Positions 51,084 through 59,110 of a stretch of 64,000 bases of DNA are shown in pieces (positions within the stretch are counted from its first letter, which is position 1; each line of letters begins with the position of its first letter). Source of the DNA: Abyssibius sp040880065 (GTDB lineage: Bacteria > Pseudomonadota > Alphaproteobacteria > Rhodobacterales > Rhodobacteraceae); contig JBBDJE010000046.1 in NCBI GenBank assembly GCA_040880065.1, positions 21,372 to 85,371 on the forward strand. The letters run 5' to 3'. Made by a program: the position numbers and the translations under genes. The notes below the pieces were generated by a model. It did not search any database and had not been told where the DNA came from. It was given only the letters and a program-made list of their open reading frames with translations.

Positions 51084-53518
51084 AGCCCATTCGCAAACAC
51101 GTTCTCGTCGCATTGCTGGCTTCGGCCTGCTTCGCCATTCCCGCCGCGCATGGGCAGACCCTGCTGCGTGGGGCAGGCGTTCTGGGCCTGCCCGATATGC
51201 AGATTGATTTGTCGGCACCTGCCAGCCAGCGCTATGCGATTGTTATCGGCAACGGCGATTATGTGCACGCGCCCGACCTAAACAACGCCAATGCCGATGC
51301 AAGGCTTGTGGCCGCCTTCCTGCGCGATCAGGGCTATGAGGTGCTGGAGCGCCACAACCTTGACAAGCGCGGCTTTGAAGATGTGCTGCGCCGCGTTCTG
51401 TTTGACGTGAACAAGGAATCCGAGGTCGTTTTCTATTATGCCGGCCATGGCATGCAAATCGGCGCGGGCAATTACATTGTGCCGGTCGATGCAGCACTTG
51501 ATAACGCCTATGACGTGCCGTTCGAAACCGTTTCGCTGGATTCGCTCGTGTCGATCATTGGCGCGCGCGCGCGGGTGCAAATGGTCATTCTGGATAGCTG
51601 CCGCGACAACCCCTTTGCCGACCGCCGCGCGATGACGACAATGGGCGAAACCCTGTCGGAAATCCGCTCGGGCTTTGGTGCGCTGGCCGCACCCGTGAAC
51701 TCGCTTTTGGTGTTTTCCACCTCGCCCGGCGCGGTCGCGCTGGATGGCACGGGCGAGAATTCGCCCTTTACCCTGTCGCTGATCGAAGCGGCACGCAGCC
51801 AGCCCGATGCCTCGATGACCGCTGTGCTCGAACAGGTTCGCCGGCTGGTCTATTCGCGCACCGAAGGCCAGCAAGTGCCGTGGGAAAGCTCGACACTGGT
51901 CGAGCCGATCGCCTTTTCGGCCAGCAATATCGCCCCGGTGAACATGGCTGAAACCGGCGCGGGCGGGGCTACGCGCACGCTGGCCTTTGTTGGACAAGCG
52001 GTGGCGGCAACCAGTGAACAGGTCGCGCTTGTGGCGGCCGATGTCTCGCTCACCGCCATGCTCGACCCCGAAGTTGAATTCAGCGGTGCGCTGCGCGGCG
52101 CGCTATCACTTGGCCCCGATGATGCGTTGCAACTGATCGAGCCGCCCAATACCGGGCGCATTGCTGCCGTGAACATGGCGGGTTTGCGCGGCGAGTTGCC
52201 CGCAACCACGGCCACCCGCGGCTTGCAAGAGCTGATATACGCCAACACCATGCCCCAAACCCGCGCCAGCACGGTTCAAGCGCAGTCTGCCGTGTTTACC
52301 GATGATTTCCGCATTGCCGTGAACGGGCGCGAACAGGTGGTGCGCATCGCGCTTGAGGGTAATGAATGCGATATTCAGGCCGGTGACCATCTGGACCCGG
52401 AAGGCTCTGGCCTTACACGGTTTCCAAACGAGATCGAGCCGCTTACAGCACTTGCCGCCTGTCAGGCTGCCGTGGCTGAAAACCCCGATGTCGGGCGCTT
52501 TCACTATCAGGAAGGGCGTGCTTTGCTGGCCCTGCGCCGGTTTGAAGAGGCACGTGCCGCGTTCGAGCGCGCGCGCGACCGTGGCCACACCCGCGCCTAT
52601 TATGCGCTGGGCAACCTCATCGCATCAGAAGCGGCGTTGCAGGGCGGGCGTGCGAGCACGCGCGTGCCCGACGAGGCGCTGGCCCTGTTCATTCTGGGCG
52701 TTGACCGTGGCGACCCCTATGCCATGTATGCGCTTGGCCGCCAGCTTTTGCGCTATGAAACCAGCGCCGAGCTTCAGGCCCAGGGCTACCGGTTGCTGAT
52801 GCGTAGCCTAGAAGTTGGCCACACATTCGCGATGAACGAGCTTGGCTATTACTATCTGGATGAGGATAGCGACCATTACGACCCCGGCCGTGGCTTGCGC
52901 TATTTGAATGAAAGCGCCGCGCGTGAAGATATTTACGGTTTTTACAATCTTGGCATCGTCTATCAATACGGGCTTGGCGGGCAGGAAATTGACGCAGCGC
53001 TTGCGCGCAACTGGCTGGAAAAAGCCGCCGAGGGCGGACATCCCGGCGCGCCCACAAACCTCGGTGTGATGTATGAGGTTGGCCCGCTGCCGCGTGATCG
53101 CGCGCGCGCGCTCGGCTACTATCTTGAAGGCCTGTCCAACGGTGATGGTTATGGCGGCACCAACGCGGCATGGATGCTGATTGAAGGCACAGTTACCGGC
53201 TATGACCGTTCGGATGCCGCGATTTTTGCCGCCAAGGCCGGTGCTTTGCGCGACGAGGCTGTGCAGGAATCTGCCCGCGATGCGCTGGCCAGTATCGGCA
53301 ACCGCGATAAAGACCGCGCCGCCCAGCGGCTGATTGTCGAGCTTGGCGGCACGGTTGAGGCCGACGGTGCTTTCGGCCCCGGTTCGCAAGCCGCGCTGGA
53401 AGCGATGGCCGCCAGTCTCGGGGTTGATCCGTATCAGGGCAGCGACCGCGCTGCGCGGCTGATCTGGCTGGCCGGGCTGGTTTGGCAGCAATCCGCATTC
53501 AGGGTTGATCTGTATTGA
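51080..53518 (+). CDS. Secreted caspase-like (peptidase C14) protein with Sel1 repeats
   Basis: An 812-residue protein. In order: signal peptide (1-26, ending A-A-H-G-Q); caspase-fold domain at about 50-275 with R-Y-A-I-V-I-G-N-G-D-Y, catalytic His123 in Y-Y-A-G-H-G-M-Q and Cys174 in L-D-S-C-R-D-N-P-F; a linker region to about 440; then Sel1/TPR-type repeats at about 455-720 (A-x-Y-x-L-G-x patterns); and near the C-terminus a degenerate peptidoglycan-binding motif D-G-A-F-G-P-G-S-Q-A-A-L. Both catalytic residues are intact. It should act in the periplasm. Targets are unknown. Coupled to the upstream lipoprotein gene and followed by a terminator. Confidence 0.88.
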   Translation: MKPIRKHVLVALLASACFAIPAAHGQTLLRGAGVLGLPDMQIDLSAPASQRYAIVIGNGDYVHAPDLNNANADARLVAAFLRDQGYEVLERHNLDKRGFEDVLRRVLFDVNKESEVVFYYAGHGMQIGAGNYIVPVDAALDNAYDVPFETVSLDSLVSIIGARARVQMVILDSCRDNPFADRRAMTTMGETLSEIRSGFGALAAPVNSLLVFSTSPGAVALDGTGENSPFTLSLIEAARSQPDASMTAVLEQVRRLVYSRTEGQQVPWESSTLVEPIAFSASNIAPVNMAETGAGGATRTLAFVGQAVAATSEQVALVAADVSLTAMLDPEVEFSGALRGALSLGPDDALQLIEPPNTGRIAAVNMAGLRGELPATTATRGLQELIYANTMPQTRASTVQAQSAVFTDDFRIAVNGREQVVRIALEGNECDIQAGDHLDPEGSGLTRFPNEIEPLTALAACQAAVAENPDVGRFHYQEGRALLALRRFEEARAAFERARDRGHTRAYYALGNLIASEAALQGGRASTRVPDEALALFILGVDRGDPYAMYALGRQLLRYETSAELQAQGYRLLMRSLEVGHTFAMNELGYYYLDEDSDHYDPGRGLRYLNESAAREDIYGFYNLGIVYQYGLGGQEIDAALARNWLEKAAEGGHPGAPTNLGVMYEVGPLPRDRARALGYYLEGLSNGDGYGGTNAAWMLIEGTVTGYDRSDAAIFAAKAGALRDEAVQESARDALASIGNRDKDRAAQRLIVELGGTVEADGAFGPGSQAALEAMAASLGVDPYQGSDRAARLIWLAGLVWQQSAFRVDLY

Positions 53519-53525
53519 CCGAACC

Positions 53526-53556
53526 GCCCCGCAGGTTCAGACTTGCGGGGCTTTTT
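53526..53556 (+). terminator. Rho-independent terminator after the caspase-like gene
   Basis: Stem GCCCCGCA (53526-53533) with TGCGGGGC (53544-53551), ten-base loop, followed by TTTTT. It lies seven bases after the stop codon. Confidence 0.88.
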
Positions 53557-53601
53557 AACGGGGCATACCCTTGCCCGAATACCCAACTATAGGAGCATGT
53601 T

Positions 53602-53745
53602 ATGAAAACCACTTTGCTATCGCTATTTGCCGCAGCAACCCTGCTGGCAGGCTGCGAAACCGCACCGCCACCTGCCGCTGAAGAAGAGGTGATCATGCTC
53701 GAAGCCGAGCCCGCACCCTCGATGGAAGAAGTTCTGGCCTTTTAG
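53602..53745 (+). CDS. Tiny lipoprotein
   Basis: A 47-residue protein with lipoprotein signal and lipobox L-A-G-C (cysteine at residue 18), followed by a Pro/Ala/Glu-rich acidic tail. TAGGAG is seven bases before the ATG. It sits in the 330-base gap between the caspase gene terminator and the convergent ExbBD/TonB-like operon. Entericidin-like size and layout, but no family is assigned. Confidence 0.72.
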   Translation: MKTTLLSLFAAATLLAGCETAPPPAAEEEVIMLEAEPAPSMEEVLAF

Positions 53746-53846
53746 TCAGGCCCGACCGGGCGGTGCCACCTGCGCCGCCCGCTACCCGCTGCCATGCGCG
53801 GGCGATGGGCTGGCGACGGGCCGGTCATGGTCAGACCCCTGCCGCG

Positions 53847-55313
53847 TCACTCATGCGTTTGCATGAACATATAAACCCAGTCACCCTTGTAATCCGGCGT
53901 TTCGGCGCGCACCTCGGCAATGCGTGTGCGCAGCCATTCAAGGTAGGTCTCGGCAGGTTCCACGGGCTCGCGCAACCCTTCATATAGCGGCACCGAGCTT
54001 GCATAGGCGACGACCAGTTCCAGCCCGAAAGGCGGCCGCACGATCAGCTCGACCCCGGTGCCATCGTCCCGGTCATCGCCCACGGCGATCAGATCGCCGG
54101 GCTGGTATTGCACCAGCGCTTCCCACTGGTTCGGGCGCAGGTGCAGCACATTGCCCTTGGCATCGAAGAAATCGACATAGACATAGGCGGGAAAGTCATA
54201 GGCGCGCATGCGGATGATCACCCGCTCGCCCTCGCCATATTCAAAGGTCGTCAACTGGGTTGCCGCGCCCAGTTGCATCGGGTCGCGCTGTTGCAGGCGG
54301 CTTTGCGGCAGGCCCAGATCCTCGACCGCGTCAAGCAAGCCGCATTGCGGCGAGGGCAGCACGATGACATTGCCTTCTACCGGAATGGAATCGCCAAGCT
54401 TGGCGCGCAATGCCGCCAGTATAGGGTTGGCGGCGGCGGCATCGGGCACATGGCCGCGCAACTCCAGCGTGCCGGTTTCTGGCACAAAGGTTGCCGAAAG
54501 CCGCGCGCAAGGCGCGGATGCAAGAAGCTCCGCCATTTCATCACGCGGCGAGCCGGCCTCGTCTGCGGTATCAAGCGGGCGCATGAAACTTTCTACCGCC
54601 GCCAGCGATACAGGGTCGATATCGCCCGCACCGGCCCAGCCCGTCGCGGCGGAAATTGTGGTGACTTCCGGCATGGCCTGTGCGGCAACTTCGCCTTGCG
54701 GGGCCAGAGTGGCGCTCGCTTCCGCCACCACGGCGCTCGCGGCGGTGGGGGCAAGGCGGGGCGCGCCAGCAATCAGCATCTGGCCCGGCGGGGCGGCTGC
54801 TGATACCGCTTCAGGCATGGCGGCTTGTGCGGCCTGTGCGGCAGGAGGTGTTGCGGCTGTCAGGGTTTGTTCTGCCAGCGCCAGCGTGGCGCTTAGCTCG
54901 GTGACAGGCGCGCTCGCAGCACTTGCGGCTTGCGCATTTGGCGGGGCCTCGGCCAGCCGTGGCCCTTGCGCGCTCAGCGCAGGCACCGGCGCGCCACCCG
55001 CTTGGGGCCTTGCTCTTACCGGCTGGCTGGGCAGGCTGGCGGCCTCGGCATGCGATGTGGGCACAGCGCCGGCCGTAGCGGCGGCACCGCTGGCATCTTG
55101 CGCTTCAGCCGCCTCGGCATCGGGCTGTTCAGCCGTTGCATCCTGGCGCTCAACCACCTCGCTTTGCACCCGCAGCTTGCCGTGCATTTGCGGCTGGTTA
55201 TCCAGCGGTTCGGGTTTCACGGCTATCAGCACAAACCCGGCTATTGCGGCATGGGCCAGCAGCGAAATGCCAATACCCGCGCCCCAGGTTATCGCCCCCC
55301 GCGCGCTGCTCAT
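53847..55313 (-). CDS. TonB-like membrane-anchored protein with DUF4384-like C-terminus
   Basis: A 488-residue protein. A short cytoplasmic N-terminus and one transmembrane helix (about 10-32) are followed by a long Ala/Pro/Gln-rich periplasmic stretch (about 40-250), as in TonB/TolA. The C-terminal globular part (about 260-488) contains a BON-like segment (L-E-L-R-G-H-V-P-D-A) and a region resembling DUF4384, with A-Y-V-Y-V-D-F-F-D-A-K-G-N and the late F-G-L-E-L-V-V-A-Y-A-S. DUF4384 commonly accompanies caspase-like proteins. It is the last gene of an operon with ExbB and two ExbD homologues, which would energise it. The DUF4384 call is by pattern and needs a profile search. Confidence 0.72.
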   Translation of the reverse strand: MSSARGAITWGAGIGISLLAHAAIAGFVLIAVKPEPLDNQPQMHGKLRVQSEVVERQDATAEQPDAEAAEAQDASGAAATAGAVPTSHAEAASLPSQPVRARPQAGGAPVPALSAQGPRLAEAPPNAQAASAASAPVTELSATLALAEQTLTAATPPAAQAAQAAMPEAVSAAAPPGQMLIAGAPRLAPTAASAVVAEASATLAPQGEVAAQAMPEVTTISAATGWAGAGDIDPVSLAAVESFMRPLDTADEAGSPRDEMAELLASAPCARLSATFVPETGTLELRGHVPDAAAANPILAALRAKLGDSIPVEGNVIVLPSPQCGLLDAVEDLGLPQSRLQQRDPMQLGAATQLTTFEYGEGERVIIRMRAYDFPAYVYVDFFDAKGNVLHLRPNQWEALVQYQPGDLIAVGDDRDDGTGVELIVRPPFGLELVVAYASSVPLYEGLREPVEPAETYLEWLRTRIAEVRAETPDYKGDWVYMFMQTHE

Positions 55314-55714
55314 ATCGGGTTTGGCGTGACGACGAGCACAATATCACCCACCCCCGCTGCTTCTATATCGGCCACAAGCGGCAACAAAACCGAAAGCCGC
55401 AGCGCGCCATGCGCATTGACCCGCACCAGCAGATCGGGCTGGCTTTCATGCAAGGCTGCAAGCTGTGCCACCAGTGCGGGCGCGTCCATCTCCACACCAT
55501 CCAGCGCCATTTGCCCCTCGACCCCGATAGAAACGGTCAGCCCGCCGGTGGGCAGGTCTTCGCCAAGCAGGGAAATTGGTGGAGCCACGTCAAACGGTGC
55601 GGTTGCATCCATCCGCCCGACCAGCATGAAAAACACCAGCAGAAAAAACACCACGTCGATCAGCGAAATCAGCGGGTCGGGCATGGTCAGCCCGCGGCGC
55701 GCCTTCAGCTTCAT
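55310..55714 (-). CDS. ExbD/TolR-family protein (second)
   Basis: A 134-residue protein with one N-terminal transmembrane helix containing the conserved proton-pathway aspartate Asp20 (S-L-I-D-V-V-F-F-L-L-V-F-F-M) and a periplasmic domain with V-N-A-H-G-A-L near residue 97. ATGA overlaps both neighbours. It probably pairs with the other ExbD-like protein as a heterodimer in the ExbB pentamer. Confidence 0.9.
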   Translation of the reverse strand: MKLKARRGLTMPDPLISLIDVVFFLLVFFMLVGRMDATAPFDVAPPISLLGEDLPTGGLTVSIGVEGQMALDGVEMDAPALVAQLAALHESQPDLLVRVNAHGALRLSVLLPLVADIEAAGVGDIVLVVTPNPI

Positions 55715-56130
55715 TGCCCGCCCTCCGGCCGGATCACCCGCAAATCCGCCACGCCGGCGGTGGTTGCGGCATCTATCAGCCCGACAAGCGCCTGCGCGTC
55801 GGCGGCACCTGAGGGCAAAACAAGCACACGCAACCCGGGATTATCGGCCACCATGTCGGCAAGCTGCGCGGCGAGCGCGGCAATTTCCAGAACCTGCCCG
55901 CGCAGCCGCACCTGCCCGGAAGCGGTCAACTGCACCAAAAGCGGTGCACCGGCGGCGGCGCTGGTGTTGGGCGGCGCCTCGGTCTCCTCGCTGCTTTGCA
56001 CCATCGGCACCATGTCGAGGTCCAGATAGGTCGATGTGACCATGAAGAACACCAACAGGATCAGCATGACATCAATCAGCGCCGTCATGGAGATCAGCGC
56101 CTTGGGGTTTTTGCGCCGCGCAAGCTGCAT
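55711..56130 (-). CDS. ExbD/TolR-family protein (first)
   Basis: A 139-residue ExbD-like protein. The helix carries Asp20 in A-L-I-D-V-M-L-I-L-L-V-F-F-M, and the periplasmic part has V-Q-L-T-A-S-G-Q-V-R-L-R-G and V-L-P-S-G-A-A. The basic N-terminus (R-R-K-N-P-K) is typical of the cytoplasmic side. It begins two bases before the ExbB stop. Confidence 0.9.
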   Translation of the reverse strand: MQLARRKNPKALISMTALIDVMLILLVFFMVTSTYLDLDMVPMVQSSEETEAPPNTSAAAGAPLLVQLTASGQVRLRGQVLEIAALAAQLADMVADNPGLRVLVLPSGAADAQALVGLIDAATTAGVADLRVIRPEGGQ

Positions 56131-56131
56131 G

Positions 56132-56755
56132 TCAGCCCTCGCGTGCGCGGGCGATCAACAACAGCCGCCCGGCCGAGGATTCGATGCCATGCGCGGCGCG
56201 CTCCGCCCCTGCTGAAAACAGGCTCGCCCCAATGGCGGCCGGAATGGCCACGACCAGCCCGACAGCGGTGGTCAGCAATGCCTGCCAGATACCACCGGCC
56301 AGCACCGAGGCATTGGCCGAGCCTTCGGCCATTTCCAGTTCCTGAAACGACTGGATCATCCCGAGAACCGTGCCAAGCAGGCCAAGAAGCGGCGCGATCA
56401 GCGCCACAAGTTCCAACACGCGCAGCCAACGGTTCAGCGCTTCCACCTCGCCATTGCCGCGGCGCGTCATTTCAGCATCAAGCGCGGCAACCGACAAACC
56501 GGATTTGAGCCCCGCGACACCGTAAGCCACCACGCGGCCAGCGGGGCCTTTGCCGCCGTCCAAAGTGGCGGCGGCGGCATCGTCCTGCCCGGCTTGCAAC
56601 TGGTTAAGCGCCGCAACCACGCGTTTTGTGCCACCCGTGCCCATAAACTGGATGGCTTTTACAACCATCACCGCAATCGACAAAACCGACAGGCAGGCCA
56701 GCACAAAAATGACCGGCCCGCCATCGGTGAGCAGCCGGCTTACAAACCCCATCAT
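56132..56755 (-). CDS. ExbB/TolQ/MotA-family proton channel protein
   Basis: A 207-residue protein with three hydrophobic helices: about 14-32, 113-138 and 158-180. The second and third helices contain L-G-L-L-G-T-V-L-G-M and T-T-A-V-G-L-V-V-A-I-P-A, the TolQ/ExbB signature. Two adjacent ATG codons leave the start uncertain by one codon. It is the first channel gene of the operon, directly after a secreted protein gene. Confidence 0.92.
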   Translation of the reverse strand: MMGFVSRLLTDGGPVIFVLACLSVLSIAVMVVKAIQFMGTGGTKRVVAALNQLQAGQDDAAAATLDGGKGPAGRVVAYGVAGLKSGLSVAALDAEMTRRGNGEVEALNRWLRVLELVALIAPLLGLLGTVLGMIQSFQELEMAEGSANASVLAGGIWQALLTTAVGLVVAIPAAIGASLFSAGAERAAHGIESSAGRLLLIARAREG

Positions 56756-56756
56756 G

Positions 56757-57167
56757 CTATTGCACCAGTTGGGCGGTGGCGCGCGAGCTTAGCTCCAACA
56801 TCGAAAAGCAATCCATTTCCGCGCCGTTCTGCGGGCGGCAGCTTGGCAGGTCGTGCAGCAAAACCGCACCAACCGCACCGCATTCCAGCCCCGGAATACC
56901 GAACAGCTTGAGCGTTGTGCGCCCGGCGGGCAACGGGGCGGCGTCAATCGTCAACAGCCGGTCGATCACGCCCTCGCTATCCAGAATCGCCAGCGACATT
57001 TCGAAACCTTCAAAGCTTTCGCCGGTGGTATTGCCAAACAGAAAATACGCCTGACAGCCCTCATCGGTGGCTTCAAACTTGTTCAGTTCAACCGAAATTG
57101 TGCCGCTTTGCGCATAAACGGCACCAGCCATAAGCGCGGCGGCCAGCGCCAAACCCAATGTTTTCAT
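56757..57167 (-). CDS. Secreted hypothetical protein heading the ExbBD operon
   Basis: A 136-residue protein from MKTLGLAL, with GGAG six bases upstream of the ATG at 57167. A signal peptide (about 1-19, ending V-Y-A-Q) precedes a small domain with I-S-V-E-L-N-K-F-E, paired cysteines (G-C-Q-A-Y, L-E-C-G-A, S-C-R-P, D-C-F-S) and F-G-N-T-T-G-E. It resembles the small secreted proteins found next to TonB-type clusters in Rhodobacteraceae, but no function is known. One base separates it from the exbB gene. Confidence 0.78.
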   Translation of the reverse strand: MKTLGLALAAALMAGAVYAQSGTISVELNKFEATDEGCQAYFLFGNTTGESFEGFEMSLAILDSEGVIDRLLTIDAAPLPAGRTTLKLFGIPGLECGAVGAVLLHDLPSCRPQNGAEMDCFSMLELSSRATAQLVQ

Positions 57168-57316
57168 CATATGCTCCAATCAATTCCCCGAATCCGGCGA
57201 TGCTAGCACAGGTTTTTGATGTGCCAAACGCTTCTGTAAGAAGCTAAACCAAGGGTTGCAAACCTGTGCGGGCCGTATACGCTCACCGCATTGAAGCAAA
57301 AAGATTGGAAACGTGA

Positions 57317-57994
57317 ATGTCGGGTGCCGCACGAAGCTATTTTTTAGGCAGAGTTCAGAAAATGAGGGTCAGCGATGTCAAACGGCTGATGCGAAGCGAG
57401 ACAACGCGCCGCGAAAAGATCATAGCATTGCGCGAAAAGATGACGGTGGTGAACGCTCAGCTCAACCGGGTTGTTCTTGCCAAGAAGCCACATTTTCAGA
57501 ATGTCATCAAACTGGATGAGGCGGGCGGCAAGTATCTTGCCGCAGATGCGATCAAGATGTCGCGCGACTACCATCGTTCGATGGACGAAATGGAAAAATA
57601 TCTCGTCAAGGAAACCTCGGACCCCACGCTCGGCAATCTCTGGAAACTGCTTGGCATTGCCGCATCGCTTCTGGCCTTTTCGATGAACGAAGAAGAGAAG
57701 ATGGACCAGCTTATCACGCAGTTGGAAAACGACCTTGGCGATGACATTGCCGCGCTCTCCGCCGATCAGGATGCGCTTGACGACATGAAGGTCTCGCAGT
57801 CGCAACTGGAAAAAGACGCCGAAAGCTGGTTCGGCTCGTTCAAGGATATGGTGACGGGTGAGCGTAGCAAGATCGCCAAGACCATCGAAGATCTGGAAAA
57901 GGAAATTGATGGTCTGACAGCAAAGATTGCGCGCGAGCAATCCGACCTGAAAATCGCCAAGATGCGCCGTTTGGTGCTCGATATTGAAATTTGA
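57317..57994 (+). CDS. Hypothetical protein with coiled coils and a central hydrophobic segment
   Basis: I do not recognise this 225-residue protein. It is mostly helical and charged; residues about 20-60 and 135-215 have heptad-like spacing of hydrophobics (K-I-A-K-T-I-E-D-L-E-K-E-I-D-G-L). A hydrophobic stretch near 108-122 (L-W-K-L-L-G-I-A-A-S-L-L-A-F) could contact a membrane. The ATG at 57317 follows GGAAACGTGA. It starts 149 bases from the divergent secreted-protein gene and is followed after 20 bases by another unknown gene. Confidence 0.7.
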   Translation: MSGAARSYFLGRVQKMRVSDVKRLMRSETTRREKIIALREKMTVVNAQLNRVVLAKKPHFQNVIKLDEAGGKYLAADAIKMSRDYHRSMDEMEKYLVKETSDPTLGNLWKLLGIAASLLAFSMNEEEKMDQLITQLENDLGDDIAALSADQDALDDMKVSQSQLEKDAESWFGSFKDMVTGERSKIAKTIEDLEKEIDGLTAKIAREQSDLKIAKMRRLVLDIEI

Positions 57995-58014
57995 TCAGCA
58001 GACAGGGCAGAGAC

Positions 58015-58410
58015 ATGGCAGCCGAAACCAAAAAAGCAACGAAATCACTTCTCGACTCGCTCAAGAAACTCGGGGCGCAGACAAAGGCTTATGATGCGGA
58101 GCGCAAGGCTTTGCTGAAGAAGGTTACCGGGCGCGAGGCACCGGCCATCAGCTTCACCAATCTTGAGAAAGCCTATATGGAAGTCATCAAGAAAAACGAT
58201 GGTTTGTCGACAGCGAGACCTTCAACGCTGAAGGCAATCAAGGCGGCCGAGAAATCGGCGACAAAGGCCAATATCAAGGCCGCGGCGCAGGCGCTCAGGG
58301 CCGAGGTTGCCGAACTGGCAAAAGAGCATGCCAAGGATGCGAAATTCAAAGCTTACCAGAAAGCCGCAACAGATCTGATAGGTAAGGTCAGCACCCTTGA
58401 AGCGCTGTAA
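58015..58410 (+). CDS. Hypothetical Lys/Ala-rich helical protein
   Basis: An unrecognised 131-residue protein with about 20% lysine and many alanines, almost entirely helical, no cysteine or membrane segment. AGGGCAG is six bases before the ATG at 58015. It probably forms an operon with the coiled-coil gene 20 bases upstream; both could act together. Histone-like proteins share the Lys/Ala composition, but nothing else supports that. Confidence 0.7.
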   Translation: MAAETKKATKSLLDSLKKLGAQTKAYDAERKALLKKVTGREAPAISFTNLEKAYMEVIKKNDGLSTARPSTLKAIKAAEKSATKANIKAAAQALRAEVAELAKEHAKDAKFKAYQKAATDLIGKVSTLEAL

Positions 58411-58416
58411 CCGGGT

Positions 58417-58896
58417 TCATCTGGCCAGCTCGTCGCATACAAGCACAAGCTCGACTTGTGGCGCGCGCCAATGCGCATCTTCAAAGCGTGCGATCGGCAC
58501 AAAACGCTGGCGGTCCGTATAAAAGGCCATTGCGCGCGTATTGGCCGCGTTACAGACCAATGTGATATTGCCCAGCCCGCAAATGCGGGCGTGCCGCAGA
58601 ATATGCGCCATCATCCGCGCGCCATAGCCAAGCCCTTGTGCATGCGGTGCGACCTGCATTTCCATAATATGCAGCGACCGGGCACCGGTCGACTCGACCT
58701 GCATAAAGCCGTTTAGCCGGGTTGCCGTCCCCCAGATATGATATTGACTGGCGGGCTTGCGCAGCGTTGCGGCTTTTAGCGACGCAAATTCGCTTTGAGC
58801 AAGCGCCGTGCGCTGCGCATATTGGCGCATGTTGCCAATGGCCAGCGTTTCGGCGGCGTTTAGCAGTTTTTCCGGAAGCTCGGAGATAGTGTGCAT
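58417..58896 (-). CDS. GNAT-family acetyltransferase
   Basis: A 159-residue GNAT protein. The acetyl-CoA loop is V-A-P-H-A-Q-G-L-G-Y-G-A-R near residue 88 (Q-x-x-G-x-G/A type), followed by L-V-C-N-A-A-N-T-R-A-M-A-F-Y near residue 122, both in canonical order. The substrate cannot be told. ATG at 58896 is used; no clear ribosome binding site is seen. It is convergent with the Lys/Ala-rich gene, six bases away. Confidence 0.82.
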   Translation of the reverse strand: MHTISELPEKLLNAAETLAIGNMRQYAQRTALAQSEFASLKAATLRKPASQYHIWGTATRLNGFMQVESTGARSLHIMEMQVAPHAQGLGYGARMMAHILRHARICGLGNITLVCNAANTRAMAFYTDRQRFVPIARFEDAHWRAPQVELVLVCDELAR

Positions 58897-59110
58897 AATT
58901 ACAGATGGATGTCTCGCCAAATTACCCCCCACAACTTTTATGAAAATACTCAGGTTTTGACTGGCCGAAATTTCAAGGCAATGCGCTGCTTGAGCGTTGA
59001 ATCCATTGACCCTAAAACATATGGCTTACCCGTTGAACGACTATCGCATAATGTAACGCTTCGCACCTGCGAAGACCAATATAAACCGCCGGATAACCTG
59101 AAAGCCTGCC

